This document shows, one piece after another, positions 7,329-12,352 of a DNA stretch of 27,703 nucleotides. The DNA is from a virus. The stretch spans positions 1 through 27,703 of the IMG/VR virus record IMGVR_UViG_3300030380_001590; one strand, written 5' to 3'. How positions within the stretch are numbered: position 1 is the first letter of the stretch; every line of letters begins with the position of its first letter. The translations under genes and the position numbers were made by a program. Below the pieces are notes generated by a model, which did not search any database, had not been told where the DNA came from, and was given only the letters and a program-made list of their open reading frames with translations.

Positions 7329-7644
7329 CATAAAAAAATATGTAGACGAATTAAAAGATAATAAATGGGTTGTTAACGTTGCTTCTCTTACCAATGAGGA
7401 GAAAAGTAAGTATATACAAGAGAAAGTACAAGGGAAGATATTCTCTGTATCTTTCATAAAGAAGGACGGCACTGAGAGAAATATGGTTTGTCGTTTGGGT
7501 GTACAGAAACATTTGTCAGGTGGAAAGAGTGTCAACGATCCTAGCAAGTATCTGACTGTATTCGACATGCAAAAGAATGCGTATAGAAATGTCGCTTTGG
7601 AAACTATTTATAGACTGAGGTGTAAAGATGTGTTCATTGGATAA
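7315..7644 (+). CDS. SH3-like beta-barrel (WYL_2-type) small phage protein
   Basis: 109 aa. The segment MVCRLGVQKHLSGGKS followed by YLTVFDMQKNAYRNVALETI matches a small protein very common in cyanophages and other marine phages and usually annotated as an SH3 beta-barrel fold protein. The function is unknown; a nucleic-acid or peptide-binding regulator is the usual guess. The start ATG has GAGTGAGGAAG upstream. It overlaps the next gene by 17 nt. Confidence 0.75.
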   Translation: MKDSSIKKYVDELKDNKWVVNVASLTNEEKSKYIQEKVQGKIFSVSFIKKDGTERNMVCRLGVQKHLSGGKSVNDPSKYLTVFDMQKNAYRNVALETIYRLRCKDVFIG

Positions 7645-7816
7645 TATTAATATCAAACAATTGTCAGCTGTTATGGATGACTTCGAGGAGAATTTGTCAA
7701 CAGACTGTATAGCAAAAAAGTATAATTTGTCAGTTAAAGAAGTAGTACAAATTGTCAACGAATTGTCATACTTTCGTAGGAACCGACATAAATTTGTCAC
7801 AGAAATTGTCAGATAA
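7628..7816 (+). CDS. Small HTH-like protein, 62 aa, lying over a TTGTCA repeat cluster
   Basis: MCSLDNINIKQLSAVMDDFE, then LSTDCIAKKYNLSVKEVVQI: residues 24-45 look like a helix-turn-helix (..IAKKYNLSVKEVV..), of the kind seen in resolvase and sigma region 4 folds. The ATG has GAGGTG at good spacing. Much of its length is built from repeated TTGTCA hexamers read in different frames (Leu-Ser, Ile-Val, Phe-Val), so codon choice is shaped by a DNA-level repeat. Real but unassigned. Confidence 0.6.
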   Translation: MCSLDNINIKQLSAVMDDFEENLSTDCIAKKYNLSVKEVVQIVNELSYFRRNRHKFVTEIVR

Positions 7817-7828
7817 AAAAATTTGTCA
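7661..7828 (+). repeat. Iteron-like cluster: eight direct TTGTCA repeats
   Basis: Eight copies of TTGTCA, mostly as AAT(T)TGTCA, all on the plus strand, start at 7661, 7694, 7727, 7752, 7763, 7794, 7806 and 7823. Spacings of 33, 33, 25, 11, 31, 12 and 17 mostly lie near whole helical turns. The set spans the end of one ORF, a frame change and the start of the next, so it is not a protein repeat. It looks like an array of sites for a DNA-binding or replication-initiation protein. Confidence 0.75.
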
Positions 7829-7943
7829 TTACTGTACAGCTAACGCTGTAATCTACCAATGGGATAAATGGTTGTGTTATGAACATTGGAAAGTTGAGAA
7901 ATATAAAGAAGAAGAAAAAGAAAAGTTGGCTGTACAGAAATAA
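7794..7943 (+). CDS. Small Cys/His zinc-finger-like protein, about 49 aa
   Basis: No ATG is available in frame. Possible TTG starts are 7752, 7794 and 7806; I give 7794, which follows TAGGAA at about 11 nt, but the start is uncertain. The solid part is KKICHYCTANAVIYQWDKWL, then CYEHW, a CxxC...CxxH zinc-binding pattern, followed by a Lys/Glu-rich tail. A small zinc-finger protein of unknown role. Confidence 0.5.
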   Translation: MSQKLSDKKICHYCTANAVIYQWDKWLCYEHWKVEKYKEEEKEKLAVQK

Positions 7944-7949
7944 ATTATC

Positions 7950-7979
7950 TTGACAGCATATATATTCATGCTGTATAAA
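7950..7979 (+). promoter_or_regulatory. Strong sigma70-type promoter, TTGACA-N18-TATAAA
   Basis: TTGACA (7950-7955, perfect) and TATAAA (7974-7979, 5/6) with an 18-nt spacer. Transcription would begin near 7986, about 37 nt before the DUF932 gene, inside another small palindrome (TTGTTA-T-TAACAA, 7985-7997). A textbook host-type promoter inside the rightward arm implies separate, strong control of the DUF932 gene. Confidence 0.75.
7953..7974. promoter_or_regulatory. Inverted repeat ACAGCAT-N8-ATGCTGT over the promoter
   Basis: Arms 7953-7959 and 7968-7974 are perfect inverted repeats that overlap both the -35 and the edge of the -10, as expected for a repressor operator. They contain the same ACAG/CTGT half-sites as the late promoter palindrome at 11089-11102. 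Confidence 0.5.
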
Positions 7980-8022
7980 CATAGTTGTTATTAACAAATT
8001 ATTTTTAGGAAGGAAAATAATC

Positions 8023-9087
8023 ATGACAACTACAACTAATACAAATGATGTAATGGGAGTTATCAAACCCACTACTAACATTCACAACAATATAGACGAT
8101 CTATCTTTTTTTGATTTCAAAGTTGAAAAGAGACCGTTGTTTTTTGAGAGTACAGAGAAAGATACTTCTGTACATATCTATCCAGATGAAGAACACGCTA
8201 ATATTATGACTGAAATAAAGGGTAAACACGCTGTAGTCAGAGCTGATACCAATCAATGTTTAGGAGTGCATGGGAGAACTTATAAGATTGTTCCACATAT
8301 TGATGTCTATAAGAGACACGCTGAATCTATAAAGAATAGTAGTGCTTATGACCCAGAGCAAATAGAGATTATAGACCAATTATGGGATAAGGGAGCTAAA
8401 GCACGTAGAACTATACACTTTCTAAATCATACTAAACGTGTTTCAGAGAGTGATGTTGTAACTATGCGTTCTGATACTTTTAACAGTTTAGATGGTTCAT
8501 TTGCATTTCAAGTATTTTCTGGAATGTATAGAGCATTATGTTTAAACACTTTGGTATTTGGAGGAGAGAAGTTTTACCACAGCAAACAGAAACACACTTC
8601 TAACATTAACTATGCTAGTGCTGTTTCTAAGATTGCTAATTCTGTAGACATGTACAATAGGGACTACGACAAGTTATGTAATTGGAGGGATACCAAAGTA
8701 ACTGACGAGCAAGTGGCAATGCTGTTTGCAAATACCATTGCTAAGAGAAAATCAGAGTCTACTACAGTTATTAAAGATGCTTTAAAAGAAGAGGGTGTAG
8801 AACTAAAACAGTTAATCAATGTTAAACTAAATGACTTTCTAATGCACCAATACGGTAAAGAAAAAGAGTCACTTGGTGGAACGTTGTACGCTGTATACAA
8901 TGCTTTAACACATTGGAGTACGCATACGGATAGTAGTTGGGAACGTACCAACACTAAAGGTGAAACTGTCACAGCGTATACTTCTAGGAATGGTTCGAAT
9001 GTTGGTTCTGTACAGATTGAGAGAGAGAACAAGGTTCGTACTTGTTTAGATTCTGACCATTGGCACGAATTGTCAGCAGTAGCTTAG
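8023..9087 (+). CDS. DUF932 family phage/plasmid-like protein
   Basis: 354 aa, the largest protein of the rightward early arm, with its own strong promoter and GGAAGGAAAATAATC before the ATG. The arrangement ('VVRADTNQCLGVHGRTYKIV' near 70-90, MYRALCLNTLVFGG near 170, then a helical half rich in Asn/Lys) matches the DUF932 family found in phages and plasmids. The biochemical role is not established; abundance and operator control suggest high-level early or middle expression. No signal peptide or TM helix. Confidence 0.8.
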   Translation: MTTTTNTNDVMGVIKPTTNIHNNIDDLSFFDFKVEKRPLFFESTEKDTSVHIYPDEEHANIMTEIKGKHAVVRADTNQCLGVHGRTYKIVPHIDVYKRHAESIKNSSAYDPEQIEIIDQLWDKGAKARRTIHFLNHTKRVSESDVVTMRSDTFNSLDGSFAFQVFSGMYRALCLNTLVFGGEKFYHSKQKHTSNINYASAVSKIANSVDMYNRDYDKLCNWRDTKVTDEQVAMLFANTIAKRKSESTTVIKDALKEEGVELKQLINVKLNDFLMHQYGKEKESLGGTLYAVYNALTHWSTHTDSSWERTNTKGETVTAYTSRNGSNVGSVQIERENKVRTCLDSDHWHELSAVA

Positions 9088-9102
9088 AAATTTGTCAGAC
9101 TG

Positions 9103-9378
9103 ATGTTGTTTGGTATATTTTTTCATTTCTGGATGGTACTTGCAACCGTACTCATAGTGGGTGGAAACGCCCAGACTACGGTTGCTGTACTTGGAATGCT
9201 TATTATTTCTTTTTTAATTTTAAGTTTGATTTGTTATCATATTTATATTAATATTTTGAACAATAGTAATTTTAATAATTTTATAGGAAGGGAAAAACAA
9301 AATGACTATTTACCTAAGAGAACAAATAAGCGAACTATCAAGACTTATTCTAAACGCTCAAAAAATAAAAGGAGATAA
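9103..9378 (+). CDS. Putative small membrane protein, 91 aa
   Basis: Two hydrophobic segments at about residues 4-24 (GIFFHFWMVLATVLIVGG) and 27-48 (VAVLGMLIISFLILSLICY), then a polar tail rich in Lys/Arg that runs 77 nt into the next gene. No good ribosome site precedes the ATG. The hydrophobic part looks like genuine coding sequence; the tail may be only the open frame running on. Possibly a holin-like or early membrane protein; unassigned. Confidence 0.45.
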   Translation: MLFGIFFHFWMVLATVLIVGGNAQTTVAVLGMLIISFLILSLICYHIYINILNNSNFNNFIGREKQNDYLPKRTNKRTIKTYSKRSKNKRR

Positions 9379-9610
9379 CAAGAGCAATCCAATTCACACA
9401 ACGGCAGGGATGAACGCTCAAGATGACATTGATAATTCAATGCTGTTATTAATAGATGACTTGAAAGCATTGCGAGGAAATCTAATAGGAGAAAAGACAA
9501 GGATTGAATCTCATTTATGGCAAGTTAATTGTTATATTTCAGATGCTTTAAATTATAATAATAAATTAATGACAGTTGACACACAAGGGAGGAAAAAGAA
9601 AAATGCCTAA
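9302..9610 (+). CDS. Hypothetical helical protein, 102 aa
   Basis: ATG preceded by AGGAAGGGAAAAACAAA. The protein (MTIYLREQISELSRLILNAQ...) is helical; a central DDIDNSMLLLIDDLKAL and RIESHLWQVNCYI suggest two amphipathic helices, and the end is basic. No family recognised. It overlaps the next gene by 8 nt. Confidence 0.68.
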   Translation: MTIYLREQISELSRLILNAQKIKGDNKSNPIHTTAGMNAQDDIDNSMLLLIDDLKALRGNLIGEKTRIESHLWQVNCYISDALNYNNKLMTVDTQGRKKKNA

Positions 9611-9950
9611 ATTTATATCTAAAAAACATTTAGAAATCTGTAATAACTTGAGTTATGACTTAGGATTTAATCAGACTATCAACCCAGATCTATTTGAATT
9701 TTTACCAAATACTTTTTTTGAAATTGTGTTTAGTATGCCACACGGTGGAGACGATCACGTTAGAACTAGAATCCTATTCCCAATTAGTAAAGAATTAAGA
9801 AATAAATTCAAATGGGAGAAAAGAACTCATTTCGAGTTAAACATGGACTTTACTTGGGAAGATTACGAGAGTTTAAACGAGTGGAATTGTTTTAGTGAAA
9901 TATTATTAAATCATGAATTAGAAAAAGAGGAGAGGAGGTTGAACCAATGA
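9603..9950 (+). CDS. Hypothetical protein, 115 aa
   Basis: The frame opens at a TTG at 9576, but the ATG at 9603 follows GGGAGGAAAAAG and is the likely start. Soluble alpha/beta protein, with aromatic-rich strands (FFEIVFSMP, THFELNMDFTWEDYE) and an acidic helical end (LEKEERRLNQ). The stop overlaps the next ATG as ATGA. Unassigned. Confidence 0.68.
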   Translation: MPKFISKKHLEICNNLSYDLGFNQTINPDLFEFLPNTFFEIVFSMPHGGDDHVRTRILFPISKELRNKFKWEKRTHFELNMDFTWEDYESLNEWNCFSEILLNHELEKEERRLNQ

Positions 9951-10240
9951 GTAGAGCATATCCAATTTGGAATGATATTACTGCTTGTATCTATAACGGC
10001 AGTAAATCTTATGGGGTTAAAAATGACGGTGTTGTTAATATTAAGGTGGGAACAAGTAAAAACTATTCTTATATGTTTATACAACACAGAACAACAGTAC
10101 GAGAAATTGACAAACATACGTTAGAATATAGATTTTTTGTAGATGGTAAATTACTAAAAAGAGCACAGTTTAATAAAAAAACTAAGATGTATTCTGACAG
10201 TTTACCTATTAATAATCATCAAAAAGTAATGGGGGAATAG
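9947..10240 (+). CDS. Hypothetical protein, 97 aa
   Basis: ATG coupled to the upstream stop (ATGA), with AGGAGG eight bases before. Predicted mostly beta (VVNIKVGTSKNYSYMFIQH, YRFFVDGKLLKRAQF), basic at the end. It resembles no family I can name. Confidence 0.65.
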   Translation: MSRAYPIWNDITACIYNGSKSYGVKNDGVVNIKVGTSKNYSYMFIQHRTTVREIDKHTLEYRFFVDGKLLKRAQFNKKTKMYSDSLPINNHQKVMGE

Positions 10241-10321
10241 ATGTTAGATTTTATAATTGGTTTACAGAAGATAGTTTTTATTATAGTTTGTATAGTAATT
10301 TTATTAATGATTTTAGGATAG
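10241..10321 (+). CDS. Tiny membrane peptide, 26 aa
   Basis: Starts directly after the upstream TAG (GGGGGAATAG-ATG), which supplies a ribosome site. The product is almost entirely one hydrophobic helix (IVFIIVCIVILLMILG after MLDFIIGLQK). It fits the style of small phage membrane peptides and sits next to another TM protein; a lysis-control or host-membrane role is possible but unproven. Confidence 0.5.
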   Translation: MLDFIIGLQKIVFIIVCIVILLMILG

Positions 10322-10329
10322 GTGAAAAG

Positions 10330-10548
10330 ATGAATGCACAATTAAAAGACTTAGAAATGCAGATTGACAAGGAACTAAAACAAAAGAAAATGCTTAATAA
10401 ATTCAATAGGGACTTTACAAAATTAGTATTGGATAAAGGAAAAACATATAAAGGATACGCTGAATATTATAAAACATTGTTTATTCTTTGGGTTGTAATT
10501 GCTTCACAGATGGCAGTTATTATTCTATTTCTTACTGATATTCTGTAG
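10330..10548 (+). CDS. Small protein with coiled coil and C-terminal TM helix, 72 aa
   Basis: The ATG at 10330 follows AGGTGAAAAG; an upstream TTG in frame lies inside the preceding ORF. Residues 4-30 form a charged helix (LKDLEMQIDKELKQKKMLNK), and residues 48-70 form one TM segment (LFILWVVIASQMAVIILFL). A tail-anchored protein of unknown function. Last gene before the terminator. Confidence 0.62.
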   Translation: MNAQLKDLEMQIDKELKQKKMLNKFNRDFTKLVLDKGKTYKGYAEYYKTLFILWVVIASQMAVIILFLTDIL

Positions 10549-10558
10549 ATAAAACTAT

Positions 10559-10601
10559 AAAAACCCGTTGCTGTATGTAGGTTATACCAATGGGTTTTTT
10601 T
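10559..10601. terminator. Strong bidirectional Rho-independent terminator
   Basis: Arms 10559-10570 (AAAAACCCGTTG) and 10588-10599 (CAATGGGTTTTT) pair over 12 bp with one G-T wobble; an inner GTAT/ATAC pair extends the hairpin. It is followed by a T7 run on the plus strand and a T5 run on the minus strand, so it can end both the rightward early operon and a leftward transcript from the 11021 promoter. Confidence 0.85.
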
Positions 10602-10854
10602 ATGCCTTGCTTAATTACACACTTAATTCGTAACTAATTGAAAACATTGGAATACATCTGGGTTGAATGACACGCCCCAGCACTGTTTAACATAAGATTT
10701 TTAAACGGTTAAACTAGAATTTGTCCAGCCCCAGAGATGCGTGTGTGTAGCGTGTGCGTGTTTATTGGAAATTTACACAGTATAAACCAATATTGGCAAG
10801 TTTGCAATCTGGTTATATTATTAATGTAATAACATAGATATATACTGTAATGGG

Positions 10855-10890
10855 TACGCATGGGTCACGGGGGGTACCCACGTATGCGTA
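10855..10890. repeat. Long inverted repeat in the noncoding region
   Basis: TACGCATGGGT (10855-10865) pairs with ACCCA (10876-10880) and TGCGTA (10885-10890), giving 11 bp with a 4-nt bulge and a GC-rich loop. It is the most stable structure in the 600-bp stretch and lacks a T-run, so it is not a terminator. It may be an RNA domain or a protein-binding cruciform. Confidence 0.6.
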
Positions 10891-11020
10891 TGCAATGGCG
10901 ATAATAATTTTGGGAAAATGGGGGTTTAAACCAGTTGCTGTCCATGGCTGTACCTAAGTAAGACCCCGTTGCTGTCTATAAGTATACTATATATATACAC
11001 CCCCCAAAGGCTTACCTTTT

Positions 11021-11049
11021 ATTATACACCCCATACGCCAACCTGTCAA
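11021..11049 (-). promoter_or_regulatory. Perfect consensus sigma70 promoter, leftward
   Basis: On the minus strand, TTGACA (11044-11049) and TATAAT (11021-11026) are separated by exactly 17 nt, a 12/12 match to consensus. It points into the 10602-11014 region, where no gene is found. Confidence 0.8.
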
Positions 11050-11075
11050 GCAAAAAATAAAAATACACAAAGTTC

Positions 11076-11104
11076 TTGACAACTATGCTATACAGCTGTA
11101 TAAT
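11076..11104 (+). promoter_or_regulatory. Perfect consensus sigma70 promoter for the late genes
   Basis: TTGACA (11076-11081), 17-nt spacer, TATAAT (11099-11104): 12/12 match. Predicted start near 11111. It faces away from the leftward perfect promoter only 26 bp away. It is the only strong promoter I see ahead of the 11212-27703 late cluster. Confidence 0.85.
11089..11102. promoter_or_regulatory. Operator-like 14-bp perfect palindrome over the late promoter
   Basis: TATACAGCTGTATA is perfectly self-complementary and covers the spacer and the first four bases of the -10 box. A dimer bound here would block RNA polymerase, which would explain how a consensus host promoter could stay off early in infection. 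It is built from ACAG and CTGT half-sites. Confidence 0.6.
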
Positions 11105-11110
11105 AATACA

Positions 11111-11211
11111 ATAAGGCATAAACTTCGTTCAGGTCTCACCAATTATACACAGGGATGAATCAGGGGACAGCAACCGTTTATGCTTCTTTCTAATTTAGCA
11201 CAGCAACAAAT
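11111..11211 (+). promoter_or_regulatory. Structured late-mRNA leader without a Shine-Dalgarno
   Basis: The predicted mRNA begins at the foot of a long-range stem GCATAAAC (11116-11123) / GTTTATGC (11176-11183), extendable by a G-U and an A-U pair. Inside it, GTTCA (11127-11131) can pair with TGAAT (11156-11160), and the loop GTCTC (11133-11137) with GGGAC (11164-11168), an H-type pseudoknot arrangement. ACAGCAAC occurs twice (11167, 11200). No purine-rich ribosome site precedes the ATG at 11212. A riboregulator, a 5' stabiliser or a cos/pac-linked element are all possible. Confidence 0.45.
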
Positions 11212-11622
11212 ATGAATCAAGGATTACTAAAAGAAAAATCCAGAGAGCTAACCAAGAAACAGCAATCGTTCTTAACAGAACTATTCAAGTGTGGTGGTAA
11301 TATTACAAAAGCACTAGAGCTGGCTGATTATAAGCCATCCTCTAGACAGCATGTATTACAGTCTCTCAAGGATGAGATTATAGAACAGGCAAAGGTAGAA
11401 CTTGCAGCACACTCGGTCACAGCAATCAATCGTGTAGTCGAAGGTATGAATGATATAGGTGAACACCCTAGAGCAGAGTTGCGATTAAAAGCTGCACAGA
11501 CACTTCTCGACAGGGTCGGTCTGGGTAAGCAAGAAAAAATGGAAGTTGAAGGTAAGTTACTTCATGGTGTGGTATTGATGCCAGCTAAGAAAGAGATGCC
11601 TACTGTGAGTGTGGAAGATTAA
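11212..11622 (+). CDS. Terminase small subunit candidate
   Basis: 136 aa. The N-terminal part (ELTKKQQSFLTELFKCGGNI, then TKALELADYKPSS) is the LTxKQxxF...GGNxTxALxxAGY helix-turn-helix typical of phage small terminase proteins, and the centre (RAELRLKAAQTLLDRVGLGK) matches their oligomerisation region. TerS would recognise the packaging site and load TerL. It is the first late gene, about 1.9 kb ahead of TerL. A second DNA-binding candidate lies directly before TerL, so the assignment is likely but not certain. Confidence 0.65.
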   Translation: MNQGLLKEKSRELTKKQQSFLTELFKCGGNITKALELADYKPSSRQHVLQSLKDEIIEQAKVELAAHSVTAINRVVEGMNDIGEHPRAELRLKAAQTLLDRVGLGKQEKMEVEGKLLHGVVLMPAKKEMPTVSVED

Positions 11623-11771
11623 TGAAAGATAATATAATCATATTTCCCAAAAATAAAATAACAAAAGAAGAGGATGCTGTAAGCAGGGAAGAAATATTGG
11701 AGCAACGTGAACAGCTTTTAAAACAGCAGCAAGAAATTATAGAACAGAGGGAGGCAATTAATAATGGATGA
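11622..11771 (+). CDS. Small Gln/Glu-rich helical protein, 49 aa
   Basis: Starts on a TAATG overlap with the TerS-like gene. MKDNIIIFPKNKITKEEDAV, then a polar coiled-coil-like helix (REQLLKQQQEIIEQREAI). It overlaps the next gene by 8 nt. The tight coupling supports it; no function recognised. Confidence 0.6.
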   Translation: MKDNIIIFPKNKITKEEDAVSREEILEQREQLLKQQQEIIEQREAINNG

Positions 11772-12072
11772 ACAAGAAAGATTGTTTGAAGAGTATAATA
11801 GAAAAAAAGATGCAGAAAAAATGGGAAATATAGAAGCTGAGATTCAAGCACAAGATCCTTTTTATAAAAGACAACTGCAGAGAAGACAAGATAGAATGAT
11901 GAGAGATAGGCTTGATAAGGAAGGTATTGAATTAGATTTACCATTGGAAGAAAGAGAATATGAGGTAAAGAAAAAAAAGAAGAAAAAGAAAAATTTAGTT
12001 GTACGCTACGAACATAAAAAAGGAAGTAATAAAGCATACGCAAAAAGTCCTAGACCAGTAAAAACAGTATGA
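11764..12072 (+). CDS. Highly charged helical protein, 102 aa
   Basis: Glu/Arg/Lys-rich throughout with a run of eight Lys (about 69-76, coded by an A-rich tract where polymerase or ribosome slippage is possible) and a basic C-terminus. GAGGGAGG lies upstream and the stop overlaps the next ATG (ATGA). Probably a nucleic-acid-binding or packaging-associated protein, judged only from charge and position. Confidence 0.62.
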   Translation: MDEQERLFEEYNRKKDAEKMGNIEAEIQAQDPFYKRQLQRRQDRMMRDRLDKEGIELDLPLEEREYEVKKKKKKKKNLVVRYEHKKGSNKAYAKSPRPVKTV

Positions 12073-12224
12073 GCATAGTCTGTTTAGTATTAGATTTTGT
12101 AACTAGGAAGTATTACACAGTTAGCGAACTGCAAAAGATATATAAAGAGAGAGAAGAGAAAAAGAAACAGCAACCGTTTAACTCGAAAGAGTCGGAAGTA
12201 GGGAAAACCGAAGAAACGCACTAA
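12069..12224 (+). CDS. Small protein, 51 aa, whose 3' end contains the riboswitch
   Basis: MSIVCLVLDFVTRKYYTVSE followed by a charged tail. The start overlaps the upstream stop (ATGA). Its last 17 codons (12174-12224) coincide with the glutamine-riboswitch fold, so either the codons were shaped by the RNA or the frame is open by chance. The N-terminal half looks like real coding sequence. No family recognised. Confidence 0.5.
   Translation: MSIVCLVLDFVTRKYYTVSELQKIYKEREEKKKQQPFNSKESEVGKTEETH
12175..12219 (+). ncRNA. Glutamine-II riboswitch (downstream-peptide motif)
   Basis: The core matches the downstream-peptide consensus in order: CGTTT (12175-12179) pairing with AAACG (12214-12218); a hairpin ACTC-GAAA-GAGT (12181-12192) with a GNRA loop; the invariant CGGAAGTAGG (12193-12202); CCGAAG (12208-12213); then the conserved C after the P1 stem. 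Relative to the usual CGUUCA...GGAACG, the helix carries a compensatory U-A pair (CGUUUA...AAACG). Known members bind L-glutamine and lie ahead of very short ORFs; here a 35-codon ORF with AGGAGG follows at 12245. Confidence 0.88.
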
Positions 12225-12244
12225 CTTTAATTAGGAGGTGTGTT

Positions 12245-12352
12245 ATGAACAGTCAAACATTGTACTGTTATTTAAAACAAAAAAAAGAAAGAAAAGTAAA
12301 ACTATTAAAAAAATTATTTTACGAGAGAATAAAAAATGCCACATTACACTAA
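12245..12352 (+). CDS. Downstream peptide controlled by the riboswitch, 35 aa
   Basis: ATG with a strong AGGAGG (12233-12238) six bases upstream, 25 nt after the riboswitch core, exactly the genetic setting that gave the downstream-peptide RNA its name. The product (MNSQTLYCYLKQKKERKVKL, then LKKLFYERIKNATLH) is short, Lys-rich and probably one amphipathic helix. In cyanobacteria some riboswitch-controlled small proteins inhibit nitrogen-assimilation enzymes; whether this phage peptide does so is unknown. The end overlaps the next gene by 17 nt. Confidence 0.65.
   Translation: MNSQTLYCYLKQKKERKVKLLKKLFYERIKNATLH

Larger units (their letters stand above)
3171..9015. repeat. Dispersed CTGTACAG palindromes of the early region
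   Basis: The perfect palindrome CTGTACAG starts at 3171, 4048, 4266, 5439, 5723, 6409, 7832, 7930 and 9008: nine copies in 6 kb and none found elsewhere in the window by eye. Under one would be expected by chance in the whole window. Close variants CTGTATAG/CTATACAG are also frequent here. The copies lie in genes of both strands and in control regions. Confidence 0.7.
10558..11014 (-). ncRNA. Putative noncoding RNA of about 460 nt between a perfect promoter and a terminator
   Basis: This gene-free stretch is bounded on the minus strand by a perfect consensus sigma70 promoter (11021-11049) and by the terminator hairpin at 10559-10601. The RNA would contain a 5' hairpin (AAAGG-TAAG-CCTTT), the strong 10855-10890 stem, a GTTTAAC/GTTAAAC hairpin near 10688-10717, CTGGG/CCCAG at 10660-10682, and three copies of ACAGCAAC. 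The only internal ORFs are short (26 and 49 codons) and lack ribosome sites. Alternatives are a transcription-primed origin or a packaging-site region. No known RNA family was recognised. Confidence 0.5.

Noticed and set aside
8664-9032. 122-codon open frame on the minus strand inside the DUF932 gene
   Set aside because: Shadow frame of a well-supported gene; no ribosome site and hydrophobic Ser/Leu-rich content typical of antisense frames.
9060-9251. 63-codon frame after DUF932
   Set aside because: It competes with the 9103 frame, which has clear TM segments; this one has no ribosome site and an improbable Cys/Trp-rich composition.
10740-10930. Short ORFs in the 10.6-11.2 kb region (30 codons on plus; 26 and 49 codons on minus)
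   Set aside because: No ribosome-binding sites, odd compositions, and they cross strong hairpins; the region looks noncoding.
11116-11183. Possible second glutamine riboswitch in the late leader (contains CGTTCA and ACAGCAACCGTTTA)
   Set aside because: The invariant CGGAAGTAGG and CCGAAG blocks are missing; only the 14-nt flank is shared with the real riboswitch.
11600-12043. 147-codon minus-strand frame rich in Phe/Ser
   Set aside because: Antisense of the Lys/Glu-rich short genes; its composition is that of a reverse-complemented A-rich tract.
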